Shown here in pieces: positions 37,125-43,840 of a stretch of 64,000 nt of DNA. The translations under genes and the position numbers were made by a program. The stretch comes from Tianweitania sp. UT-5YL-CI-8 (GTDB lineage Bacteria; Pseudomonadota; Alphaproteobacteria; Rhizobiales; Rhizobiaceae). A model generated the notes under the pieces. It worked only from the letters and a program-made list of their open reading frames with translations. It ran no database searches and was not told the origin of the DNA. The stretch spans positions 62,001 to 126,000 of the forward strand of contig NZ_JASCRR010000004.1 of NCBI RefSeq assembly GCF_030010215.1, given 5' to 3'. Each line of letters begins with the position of its first letter. Position 1 is the first letter of the stretch.

Positions 37125-37236
37125 TGTCAGCGGCTCACCTCCTCCCGGGCTTCTGACACACTGAACGCACTACTCCTCCTCCCAAGTGCGTTTCCAGATT
37201 GAGCCCGTCGCACCTCCTCCCGCGACGGGCTTTTTC
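37125..37236 (+). ncRNA. Putative small RNA with three CCTCCTCCC hairpin loops
   Basis: Three hairpins in a row. First: TGTCAG/CTGACA (37125-37158) with inner GCTC/GGGC and loop ACCTCCTCCC. Second: AACGCACT/AGTGCGTT (37164-37192), loop ACTCCTCCTCCCA. Third: AGCCCGTCGC/GCGACGGGCT (37202-37231), loop ACCTCCTCCC, followed by Ts. Each loop repeats the anti-Shine-Dalgarno sequence of 16S rRNA, the hallmark of alphaproteobacterial regulators such as the MmgR and cuckoo RNAs, which are thought to cover ribosome-binding sites. No reading frame spans it. Which Rfam family it belongs to, if any, I cannot say. Confidence 0.8.
37202..37235 (+). terminator. Terminator of the small RNA
   Basis: 10-bp stem AGCCCGTCGC/GCGACGGGCT and five Ts (37231-37235). 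The loop carries CCTCCTCCC. Confidence 0.85.
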
Positions 37237-37592
37237 GTTGCGCGGCCCTCCTTGAAAACTGCACAAATCGCTGCGGATGCATTGTCTCAGGCTATGCGCC
37301 GCCTTCATCTGCGGCTATACCGTGGCAACTGTGTTTGAAATGCAACAGCCTTAACGAAACGCTACCATCCAATTGTGTAATTAACTCAAAACTTAGGTTT
37401 CGGTTTCGGCGCCATAGGCAATCGACTACGATCCTTTGTATAGGAAGGCGCGTCGTACTCGGGCGGATGAGACCGGCGCTGCTCTGGCACAATCGGAAGC
37501 GTTTTGGTCTGCAGCGATTGTCGAGGTGCAGAGGGACAACTCAAGTCAGATCCGGTGTGTCGGGTCGCCGCTTGAAAGGGTGGAATTAGGAT
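37237..37592. other. Intergenic region after the small RNA
   Basis: 356 bases with no reading frame I can support on either strand. Composition is AT-richer around 37330-37400. It presumably contains the promoter of the 85-residue gene at 37593. Confidence 0.45.
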
Positions 37593-37850
37593 ATGGAACA
37601 CGCCGTCAGCGATATCGACGCACTGGTCAGGGAAGAAAAGCGGCTGACCGCTGTCGAGAGCCACAATGAGGCCTGGGCGGAAGGTCTTTCGGCCGGCATC
37701 GAGCCCGAGATCATCGCAGAGGCAGCACTTGCCACCGCTTTCGCCGAAATCCTGCGCACGGAGGGCGAAGACTCTGCGCTGGCCTTGCTTGAGCGCATGC
37801 GCGAAAAGGTGATCGCCGGAGAGTTCGACCCCTTCCGTTATCGGCATTGA
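37593..37850 (+). CDS. Small acidic hypothetical protein
   Basis: 85 residues, soluble, mostly helical and acidic: SDIDALVREEKRLTAVESHNEAWAEG and ALATAFAEILRTEGEDSALALLERM. GGAAUUAGGAU-like sequence precedes the ATG. Looks like a conserved rhizobial small protein but I cannot name a family. No cysteines, no signal peptide. Confidence 0.7.
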   Translation: MEHAVSDIDALVREEKRLTAVESHNEAWAEGLSAGIEPEIIAEAALATAFAEILRTEGEDSALALLERMREKVIAGEFDPFRYRH

Positions 37851-37946
37851 TCGGCCTGGCACTTTGACGGCGCGCTGCGATAACGGCATACCGGCCCGCG
37901 ATTTCAGGCCCAAGAACTGGCAAGGCCAGCAGGGAAATTTGGCAGA

Positions 37947-38744
37947 GTGATTTCTTACACGCTTACCTCGGCTTCGATTCGATCCGCGCGGCGCTTAGCA
38001 TTCGCAGCGGGTGCTGTGCTTTGTGTCTTTGCCAACACGTCCCTGCCCGCCTATGCGCTGAGCGAGATCAAGCGCGAGGAACTGCCGGCGCCCGCGCCAA
38101 GCCCGGACGATCAGTCCGCCCCTGAAAATGCGGTGCCGATGCCCGATCCGATTGCGCCGCCGCCGTCCACGGACGAGCCGACCGACCCGTCGGCACCGGA
38201 TGAGGAAGAACCCGAACAGGTCGAACCGGAAGAGCCCGACGCCGGCGCCGGTCCCGACCTCGACCCGAACGCGCCGCTGCCCGAGGTCGTCTACGACTTG
38301 AGCCGCCTGCCGGAGCCTGTCCGGCGTATGCACGGGCTGCTGGTGGAAGCCGCCAAGACCGGCGACATCGAGAAGCTGCGCCCGCTGATCGGCACCGGCG
38401 ACAGCGCCCCACAGCTCTCCTTCGGCGATATCGGCGGCGATCCCATCGAATTCCTGCGCGGCCTTTCCGGCGACACGGAGGGCCAGGAAATCCTCGCCAT
38501 CATCGAGGAAATTTTAGATGCCGGCTACGTCCATCTCGGCGAAGGCACCTCCGACGACCTCTATGTCTGGCCCTATTTCTTCGGCATCCCGCTGGATCGG
38601 CTCGACGCGCGCCAGCGCGTTGAGCTGTTCAAAATCGTCACCGCCGGCGACTACGAAGACATGAAGACCTTCGGCTCCTACATATTCTACCGCCTCGGCA
38701 TCACGCCCGAAGGCCGCTGGGCGTTCTTCGTCGCTGGAGATTGA
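37947..38744 (+). CDS. Exported hypothetical protein with Pro/acidic linker
   Basis: 265 residues from a GTG at 37947, with AGGGA upstream. Residues 1-37 (RSARRLAFAAGAVLCVFANTSLPAYA) form a signal peptide. Residues about 45-110 are a Pro/Asp/Glu-rich linker (DEEEPEQVEPEEPD). The C-terminal domain (about 115-265) is folded-looking: VRRMHGLLVEAAKTGDIEKLRPL, FLRGLSGDTEGQEIL, YVWPYFFGIPLDRLD, GSYIFYRLGITPEGRW. Seen widely in Rhizobiales as hypothetical. Probably periplasmic; function unknown. Confidence 0.8.
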   Translation: MISYTLTSASIRSARRLAFAAGAVLCVFANTSLPAYALSEIKREELPAPAPSPDDQSAPENAVPMPDPIAPPPSTDEPTDPSAPDEEEPEQVEPEEPDAGAGPDLDPNAPLPEVVYDLSRLPEPVRRMHGLLVEAAKTGDIEKLRPLIGTGDSAPQLSFGDIGGDPIEFLRGLSGDTEGQEILAIIEEILDAGYVHLGEGTSDDLYVWPYFFGIPLDRLDARQRVELFKIVTAGDYEDMKTFGSYIFYRLGITPEGRWAFFVAGD

Positions 38745-38783
38745 GAAAGTTGGCAAAATGAAAGCTATATGCTTACATTTGCC

Positions 38784-39060
38784 ATGATCCGATCGTTTCC
38801 TAGCAAGGTGCTGGCTGAGTTGTTCGAAGAGGCAGGTCGGCCGGCATTGATGCGCGGCTGCACAAGCGAATTCTTGTTCGTCTCGACCGGTTGGATGTTG
38901 CGACGCGACCGGAAGATATGAACCTTCCCGGCTTCGATTTTCATGGACTGAGGGGCTTCTCACCGACGCGCTACACCATCCATGTGAATGGGCCTGGTGC
39001 ATAACCTTTGAGTTCGACGGCAATGACGCAATGAAAGTCGACTTCGAGCAGTATCATTGA
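38784..39060 (+). pseudogene. higB: Frameshifted HigB toxin
   Basis: Begins MIRSFPSKVLAELFEEAGRP in one frame, then at about 38840-38847 continues as IDARLHKRILVRLDRLDV, ATRPEDMNLPGFDFHGLRGF and SPTRYTIHVNGP in another, then at about 38990-38996 shifts again to WCITFEFDGNDAMKVDFEQYH and stop. Joined, these give a normal HigB of about 92 residues. Length 277 bases is two short of an intact frame, fitting two net -1 shifts. The toxin should be dead; higA follows 9 bases later. Confidence 0.85.
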
Positions 39061-39069
39061 GGATTGGCG

Positions 39070-39384
39070 ATGGTTGACTATAACCCCAAGCGGCCTATCG
39101 AACGCTGCCCTTCCCATCCGGGAGCCTTGCTGGACGACATCATCCTAGCAACCGGCAAAACCAAGGTCGAAATAGCGAGCCTGCTCGGTATTTCTCGGCA
39201 GCAGCTTTACGACATCATCCGCGAACGCAAACCGGTCTCACCCTCCGTTGCAGCCCGGTTGGGTAAGATGTTCGGTGACGGCGCCGCCGTGTGGCTCCGC
39301 ATGCAGGCTGCCTACGATGCATGGCATGCCGAGCGCGAGACCGATGTCAGCAACGTGCCCACGCTCGGTGCCAAGGCGGCCTGA
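39070..39384 (+). CDS. higA: HigA-type antitoxin (XRE/HTH)
   Basis: 104 residues. HPGALLDDIILATGKTKVEIASLLGISRQQLYDIIRERKPVSP is the helix-turn-helix of HigA, and ARLGKMFGDGAAVWLRMQAAYD its usual C-terminal part. Intact although its toxin gene just upstream is frameshifted, so it is an antitoxin left over or serving as a stand-alone repressor. I use the ATG at 39070 rather than the TTG at 39064. The convergent pyrC gene ends 5 bases away. Confidence 0.9.
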   Translation: MVDYNPKRPIERCPSHPGALLDDIILATGKTKVEIASLLGISRQQLYDIIRERKPVSPSVAARLGKMFGDGAAVWLRMQAAYDAWHAERETDVSNVPTLGAKAA

Positions 39385-39389
39385 CCGTT

Positions 39390-40724
39390 TCAGCCCCGCA
39401 CGGACCCTTCCGAAAACTCCACCGGCCGGCCCTGCCCGGCGGTCACCAACTCGCCCTCCCACATCACGCGGGTGCCGCGAACGATGGTGCCGACCGGCCA
39501 GCCAGTGACCTGCTTGCCGTCATAAGGTGTCCAGCCCGACTTGGAGCCGGCCTGCGCGTTGGTGATGGTCTCCTTGCGCTTCAGGTCGACCACAGTGAAA
39601 TCCGCGTCATAGCCGGCCGCGATGCGGCCCTTGCGCGCCATGCCGAAGATGCGGTTGGGGCCGTGGCTCGACAGATCGACGAAACGCTCCAGCGTCAGAC
39701 GCCCGGCGTTCACATGGTCGAGCATGACCGGCACCAGAGTCTGCACGCCCGTCATGCCCGAGGGCGAGGCAGGATAGGGTTTCTGCTTTTCCTCCAGCGT
39801 ATGCGGCGCATGGTCCGATCCGAGCACGTCGACGATGCCCTGCTCGATGCCTTTCCACACGCCATCGCGATGGCGTTTCTCGCGTACCGGCGGGTTCATC
39901 TGGATCAGCGTGCCAAGCCGCGCATAATCGTCGGCGCTCAAGGTCAGGTGATGCGGTGTCGCCTCGCAGGTCGCCACGTCCTTATGCTGCTGCAGAAAGT
40001 CGATTTCCTCAGCCGTCGAGATGTGCAGCACATGGATGCGCGCCCGGACCTCGCGCGCGATCCGGACCAGCCGCTCGGTGCATTGCAAGGCGGCAATCTC
40101 GTCGCGCCAGACCGGGTGCGAGGACGCATCGGCCTCGATCCGCTCGCCCAGCCGCTGGCGCATACGGAACTCGTCTTCGGAATGGAAGGCGGCGCGGCGG
40201 CGCGTGTTGCGCAGGATCGACGCCACGCCCTCGTCGTCCTCGACCAGAAGGTCGCCGGTGGACGAGCCCATGAACACCTTGATGCCGGCTGCACCCGGCA
40301 GGCGCTCCAATTCGGCAACGTCGCTAGCGTTCTCACGCGTACCGCCGACCCAGAAGGCAAAGTCGCAATGCATCCGGCCGGTGGCGCGAGCGATCTTGTC
40401 GTTCAACGCCGCCTCGCTGGTGGTCAGCGGATTGGTGTTCGGCATTTCGAAAACGGCCGTCACCCCGCCCAGCACGGCGGCCAGCGAGCCGCTCTGAAGA
40501 TCTTCCTTGTGCTCCAATCCCGGTTCGCGGAAATGCACCTGGCTGTCGACCACGCCCGGCAGGATGTGAAGGCCGGAACAGTCGACCGTCTCGCCGGCGG
40601 ATGCCTGCGACAGGTCGCCGAGCGCTGCGATGCGGCCGGCAATCACGCCGACATCGCGCGCGCCGATGCCGTCATGGTTGACGACCGTGCCGCCCTTGAG
40701 GATGAGATCGAAGGTGGTCGGCAT
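39390..40724 (-). CDS. pyrC: Dihydroorotase-like amidohydrolase
   Basis: 444 residues, type I dihydroorotase by overall similarity: GLHILPGVVDSQVHFREPG, FEMPNTNPLTTSE, the carbamylated Lys in GIKVFMGSSTG, His in AAFHSEDEF and VLHISTAEE, Asp in GSDHAPH. The first metal-binding motif reads Q62-V-H64 where the usual type I enzyme has His-x-His. That may be a subfamily trait or a sign of different chemistry. No pyrB is adjacent, so pathway assignment rests on homology only. Confidence 0.82.
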   Translation of the reverse strand: MPTTFDLILKGGTVVNHDGIGARDVGVIAGRIAALGDLSQASAGETVDCSGLHILPGVVDSQVHFREPGLEHKEDLQSGSLAAVLGGVTAVFEMPNTNPLTTSEAALNDKIARATGRMHCDFAFWVGGTRENASDVAELERLPGAAGIKVFMGSSTGDLLVEDDEGVASILRNTRRRAAFHSEDEFRMRQRLGERIEADASSHPVWRDEIAALQCTERLVRIAREVRARIHVLHISTAEEIDFLQQHKDVATCEATPHHLTLSADDYARLGTLIQMNPPVREKRHRDGVWKGIEQGIVDVLGSDHAPHTLEEKQKPYPASPSGMTGVQTLVPVMLDHVNAGRLTLERFVDLSSHGPNRIFGMARKGRIAAGYDADFTVVDLKRKETITNAQAGSKSGWTPYDGKQVTGWPVGTIVRGTRVMWEGELVTAGQGRPVEFSEGSVRG

Positions 40725-40810
40725 GTCGCCCTGCTCCTGTCTTGTAGCTCTTGTGCGGTGGATGTGTGCGGCTTACGTAATGACCTCTCTCTTTGCAAGA
40801 TTGCGGACCC

Positions 40811-41707
40811 ATGCCGACAGCCATTCTCGACAATCGCGCGCTGATTTCAATCTCCGGCCCGGATGCGGAGCATTTTCTGCAGAACATCCTGACGCTCGAT
40901 CTCGACAAGCTCGTCGAGGGCGAAGCGCGGCCCGGCGCTCTGCTGACCCCACAAGGCAAGATCCTGTTCGACTTCCTGATTTCGCGGAACGGCGCGGATG
41001 CCTTCCTGCTCGAGTGCCGCGCCGATATCGCCGCCGATTTCATGCGCCGACTGATGCTGTACAGGCTCCGGGCCAAGGTGGAGATTTCCCAGCGGGATGA
41101 ATCGGTTACCGCTGTCGGCTGGCAGGGCGATTCATCGAGCTTAGATTTCGATTCAACGGGCTGGCTGCGCGATATGCGCTTTGCCGAACCTGCGAAAGCC
41201 TCGCGCAGCTACGAGGCTGCCATCGACCCGACCGAAACCCTTGCCGGCTGGCATGCCTTCCGCATCGCCCAGGGCGTCGCCGAGAGCGGCGTGGATTATG
41301 CCTTGGGCGATGCCTTCCCGCATGACGTGCTGCTCGACCAGAATGCCGGCGTGGCGATCCGCAAGGGTTGTTATATCGGCCAGGAGGTCGTCTCGCGAAT
41401 GCATCATCGCGGCACCGCGCGCCGGCGTGTGCTGCTGGCACATGCCGAAGGCGCCCTGCCCGAAGCCGGCGCCGACATCGTTGCCGGCGGCAAGACGGTG
41501 GGGACGCTGGGCTCGTCTTCAGGTGCCAACGCCCTTGCCATAGTCCGCATCGACCGGGTCAAATCCGCACTGGATGCCGGCCTGCCGATCACGGCGGGCG
41601 ATGCGGTGCTGGAGCTGGCCATTCCAGCCTGGGCGACCTTCACTTTCCCCGAGACGGCTGGCCCCGAAACCGCCGGCCAAAAAACAGCGGCGATGGACGA
41701 AGCCTGA
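40811..41707 (+). CDS. ygfZ: YgfZ/GcvT-like folate-binding protein
   Basis: 298 residues from the ATG at 40811. The signature KGCYIGQEVVSRMHHRG (K185, C187) identifies YgfZ, a tetrahydrofolate-binding factor needed for repair or assembly of some Fe-S enzymes. N-terminal LISISGPDAEHFLQNILTLD fits too. Its TGA shares a base with the next gene's ATG (ATGA-like joint), so translation is coupled to the HD gene. Confidence 0.93.
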   Translation: MPTAILDNRALISISGPDAEHFLQNILTLDLDKLVEGEARPGALLTPQGKILFDFLISRNGADAFLLECRADIAADFMRRLMLYRLRAKVEISQRDESVTAVGWQGDSSSLDFDSTGWLRDMRFAEPAKASRSYEAAIDPTETLAGWHAFRIAQGVAESGVDYALGDAFPHDVLLDQNAGVAIRKGCYIGQEVVSRMHHRGTARRRVLLAHAEGALPEAGADIVAGGKTVGTLGSSSGANALAIVRIDRVKSALDAGLPITAGDAVLELAIPAWATFTFPETAGPETAGQKTAAMDEA

Positions 41708-42312
41708 TGGCGGACCGCGCCGGCGCCCCGCCGCGTGCCTGGCAGCGCATGCTGTCGGGCCGGCGGCTCGACCTGCTCGACCCCTCGCCGCTGGACGTCG
41801 AGATCACCGACATCGCCCATGGGCTCGCCCGCGTCGCCCGCTGGAACGGCCAGACTGCGGGCGACCACGCCTTTTCCGTCGCGCAGCATTCTCTGGTGGT
41901 GGAGGATATTTTCGGCCGCATCTGCCCCACTGCCACGATCGACATGCGGCTGGCCGCCCTTCTGCACGATGCGCCCGAATATGTCATCGGCGACATGATC
42001 TCGCCGTTCAAGTCGGCGGTCGGCGGCGGCTACAAGGAGGTCGAAGCGCGGCTGCAGCAGGCGATCAACCTGCGGTTCGCGCTGCCGGCGGAAACGGATG
42101 CTAAGCTCAAGAAGGACATCAAGCGCGCCGACCAGATCGCCGCCTATTTCGAAGCGACCCTGCTTGCCGGCTTTGGAACCACGGAGGCAACACAGTTCTT
42201 CGGCCGTCCGCGCGGCATCTCGGCCAACGGGCTCGACCTCTCGCCTCGACCAGCGAAAGCGGTGCAGACAGCGTTCTTGAAGCGGTTTTCCGACATTGAG
42301 GCGGCGCGCTGA
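41707..42312 (+). CDS. HD-domain phosphohydrolase (YfbR-like)
   Basis: 201 residues. GDHAFSVAQHSLVV, RLAALLHDAPEYVIGD and DIKRADQIAAYFEA give the H...HD...D metal set of HD hydrolases. The group includes 5'-nucleotidase YfbR; substrate here unknown. Starts at the ATG overlapping the ygfZ stop; a longer upstream frame lies wholly inside ygfZ and is discarded. Confidence 0.9.
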   Translation: MADRAGAPPRAWQRMLSGRRLDLLDPSPLDVEITDIAHGLARVARWNGQTAGDHAFSVAQHSLVVEDIFGRICPTATIDMRLAALLHDAPEYVIGDMISPFKSAVGGGYKEVEARLQQAINLRFALPAETDAKLKKDIKRADQIAAYFEATLLAGFGTTEATQFFGRPRGISANGLDLSPRPAKAVQTAFLKRFSDIEAAR

Positions 42313-42422
42313 CCTATGGCATGGTGCCTGCGAACCGCGCCTATACATCAAAAAAACTGAACGATTGCCGATCATCAATTGATTATGCTGGAACGCTGCA
42401 ATGCGGTAAAAACGACCGTCAT

Positions 42423-43673
42423 ATGGAGACTCCCGAGATGGCAATGGCGGCACCGGCGCGGCAGGCACGCGGTATTCCCTGGCTTCTGGTCATCTGCGGC
42501 TGCATTATCGCCGGCCTGACCTTCGGGCCGCGCTCGGCCATGGGCTTCTTCCAGCTTCCCATGCTCGCCGAACGCGGCTGGGATCGCACCACCTTCGGCC
42601 TCGCCATGGCTCTGCAGAATCTTTTCTGGGGCATTGGGCAGCCATTCTTCGGCGCCATTGCCGACAAGTTCGGCACCTGGCGGGTCCTCGTGGTCTCCGC
42701 CATCCTCTATTCCTCCGGCCTGATCCTCATGGCGCATGCCGAGAGCGCCACCATGCTGCATATCAGCGGCGGCATTCTGGTCGGCCTCGGCGTCGCCGCC
42801 GGTTCGTTCAGCATCGTTCTGTCAGCCTTCGCCCGTAACGTCTCGGCCGAGAATCGCAGTCTCGTCTTCGGACTTGGCACGGCGGCGGGCTCGGCCGGCA
42901 TGTTCCTGTTCGCGCCCATCAGCCAGGGCCTGATCGACGCCTATGGCTGGTCGGACACGCTGGTCTATATGGGCATCGCCATGCTGGTCATCCCGCTGCT
43001 CGCCATCCCGTTGGCAGGCAACTCCAAGACGGGCCGGATCGCGCAGACCGACATCGAGCAATCCGCATCGGCCGCGTTGCGCGAAGCGCTTGGCCACCGC
43101 AGCTTCGTGCTCTTGACCTCCGGCTTCTTCGTCTGCGGCTTCCAGGTGGCATTTATCACCGCCCACTTCCCCGCCTATATCCGCGATCTCGGCATCGACG
43201 CCCGCTATGCCGTCATCGCGCTGGCGCTGATCGGTTTCTTCAACGTCGTCGGCTCGTTGGCGGCCGGCTTCATCGGCCAGCGCTATTCGAAGCCTGCCTT
43301 CCTGGCGTGGATCTATATCGGACGCTCCATCGTCATTACGGCGTTCCTGCTGATCCCGCAGACGCCGACGACGGTGATCGTCTTCGCGGTCGCCATGGGC
43401 CTTCTGTGGTTGTCGACGGTGCCCCCGACAAACGGGCTGGTGGCGATCATGTTCGGCACGCGGCATCTCGGCATGCTCGCGGGCGTGGTGTTCTTCTCCC
43501 ACCAGATCGGCTCGTTCCTCGGCGTCTGGCTGGGCGGCTATCTTTATGACCGCTTCGGCTCATACGACGCCGTCTGGTGGCTGGGCGTCGCACTCGGGCT
43601 GTTCGCAGCCGCGGTTCATCTGCCGATCAAGGAACGGCCCGTCGACCGTTCGGCGCTGGTGCCTGCGGAATAA
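42423..43673 (+). CDS. Major facilitator superfamily transporter
   Basis: 416 residues, 12 predicted membrane helices. LTFGPRSAMGFFQLPMLAERGW and the cytoplasmic loop GAIADKFGTWRVLV are MFS features of the oxalate/formate-antiporter-like branch; substrate unknown. Two starts are plausible: 42423, or 42438, which has GGAG at better spacing. Probably monocistronic; a repeat element follows. Confidence 0.9.
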   Translation: METPEMAMAAPARQARGIPWLLVICGCIIAGLTFGPRSAMGFFQLPMLAERGWDRTTFGLAMALQNLFWGIGQPFFGAIADKFGTWRVLVVSAILYSSGLILMAHAESATMLHISGGILVGLGVAAGSFSIVLSAFARNVSAENRSLVFGLGTAAGSAGMFLFAPISQGLIDAYGWSDTLVYMGIAMLVIPLLAIPLAGNSKTGRIAQTDIEQSASAALREALGHRSFVLLTSGFFVCGFQVAFITAHFPAYIRDLGIDARYAVIALALIGFFNVVGSLAAGFIGQRYSKPAFLAWIYIGRSIVITAFLLIPQTPTTVIVFAVAMGLLWLSTVPPTNGLVAIMFGTRHLGMLAGVVFFSHQIGSFLGVWLGGYLYDRFGSYDAVWWLGVALGLFAAAVHLPIKERPVDRSALVPAE

Positions 43674-43717
43674 AGGCTGTTCACTTGACGGGCATCACGC
43701 TCGCACGGCTTGGCGCT

Positions 43718-43840
43718 GAATTCGCGTCAGGGCGTGCCGAAAATGGTGGACTTCGAGAACCGAAGCGGAGTGTACGTTGTTGTACACGAGCATCGGAAGC
43801 GCAGAAGACCGCCATTTGCAGGCGGCCCTCACGCGAATTC
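43718..43840. repeat. Dispersed hairpin repeat, copy 1
   Basis: Starts GAATTCGCGTCAGGG and ends CCCTCACGCGAATTC, inverted with one mismatch; inside lie AAATGGTGG/CCGCCATTT and a central GTGTAC-GTTGTT-GTACAC hairpin (43770-43787). The last base is the first base of the DUF2339 stop codon complement. A related copy is at 54571-54665, with the same GCGTCAGGGCGTG and CGAGAACCG motifs. Confidence 0.75.

Noticed and set aside
39291-40844. Open frame of about 517 codons antisense to the dihydroorotase-like gene
   Set aside because: Also overlaps higA; product is low-complexity and unlike any family.
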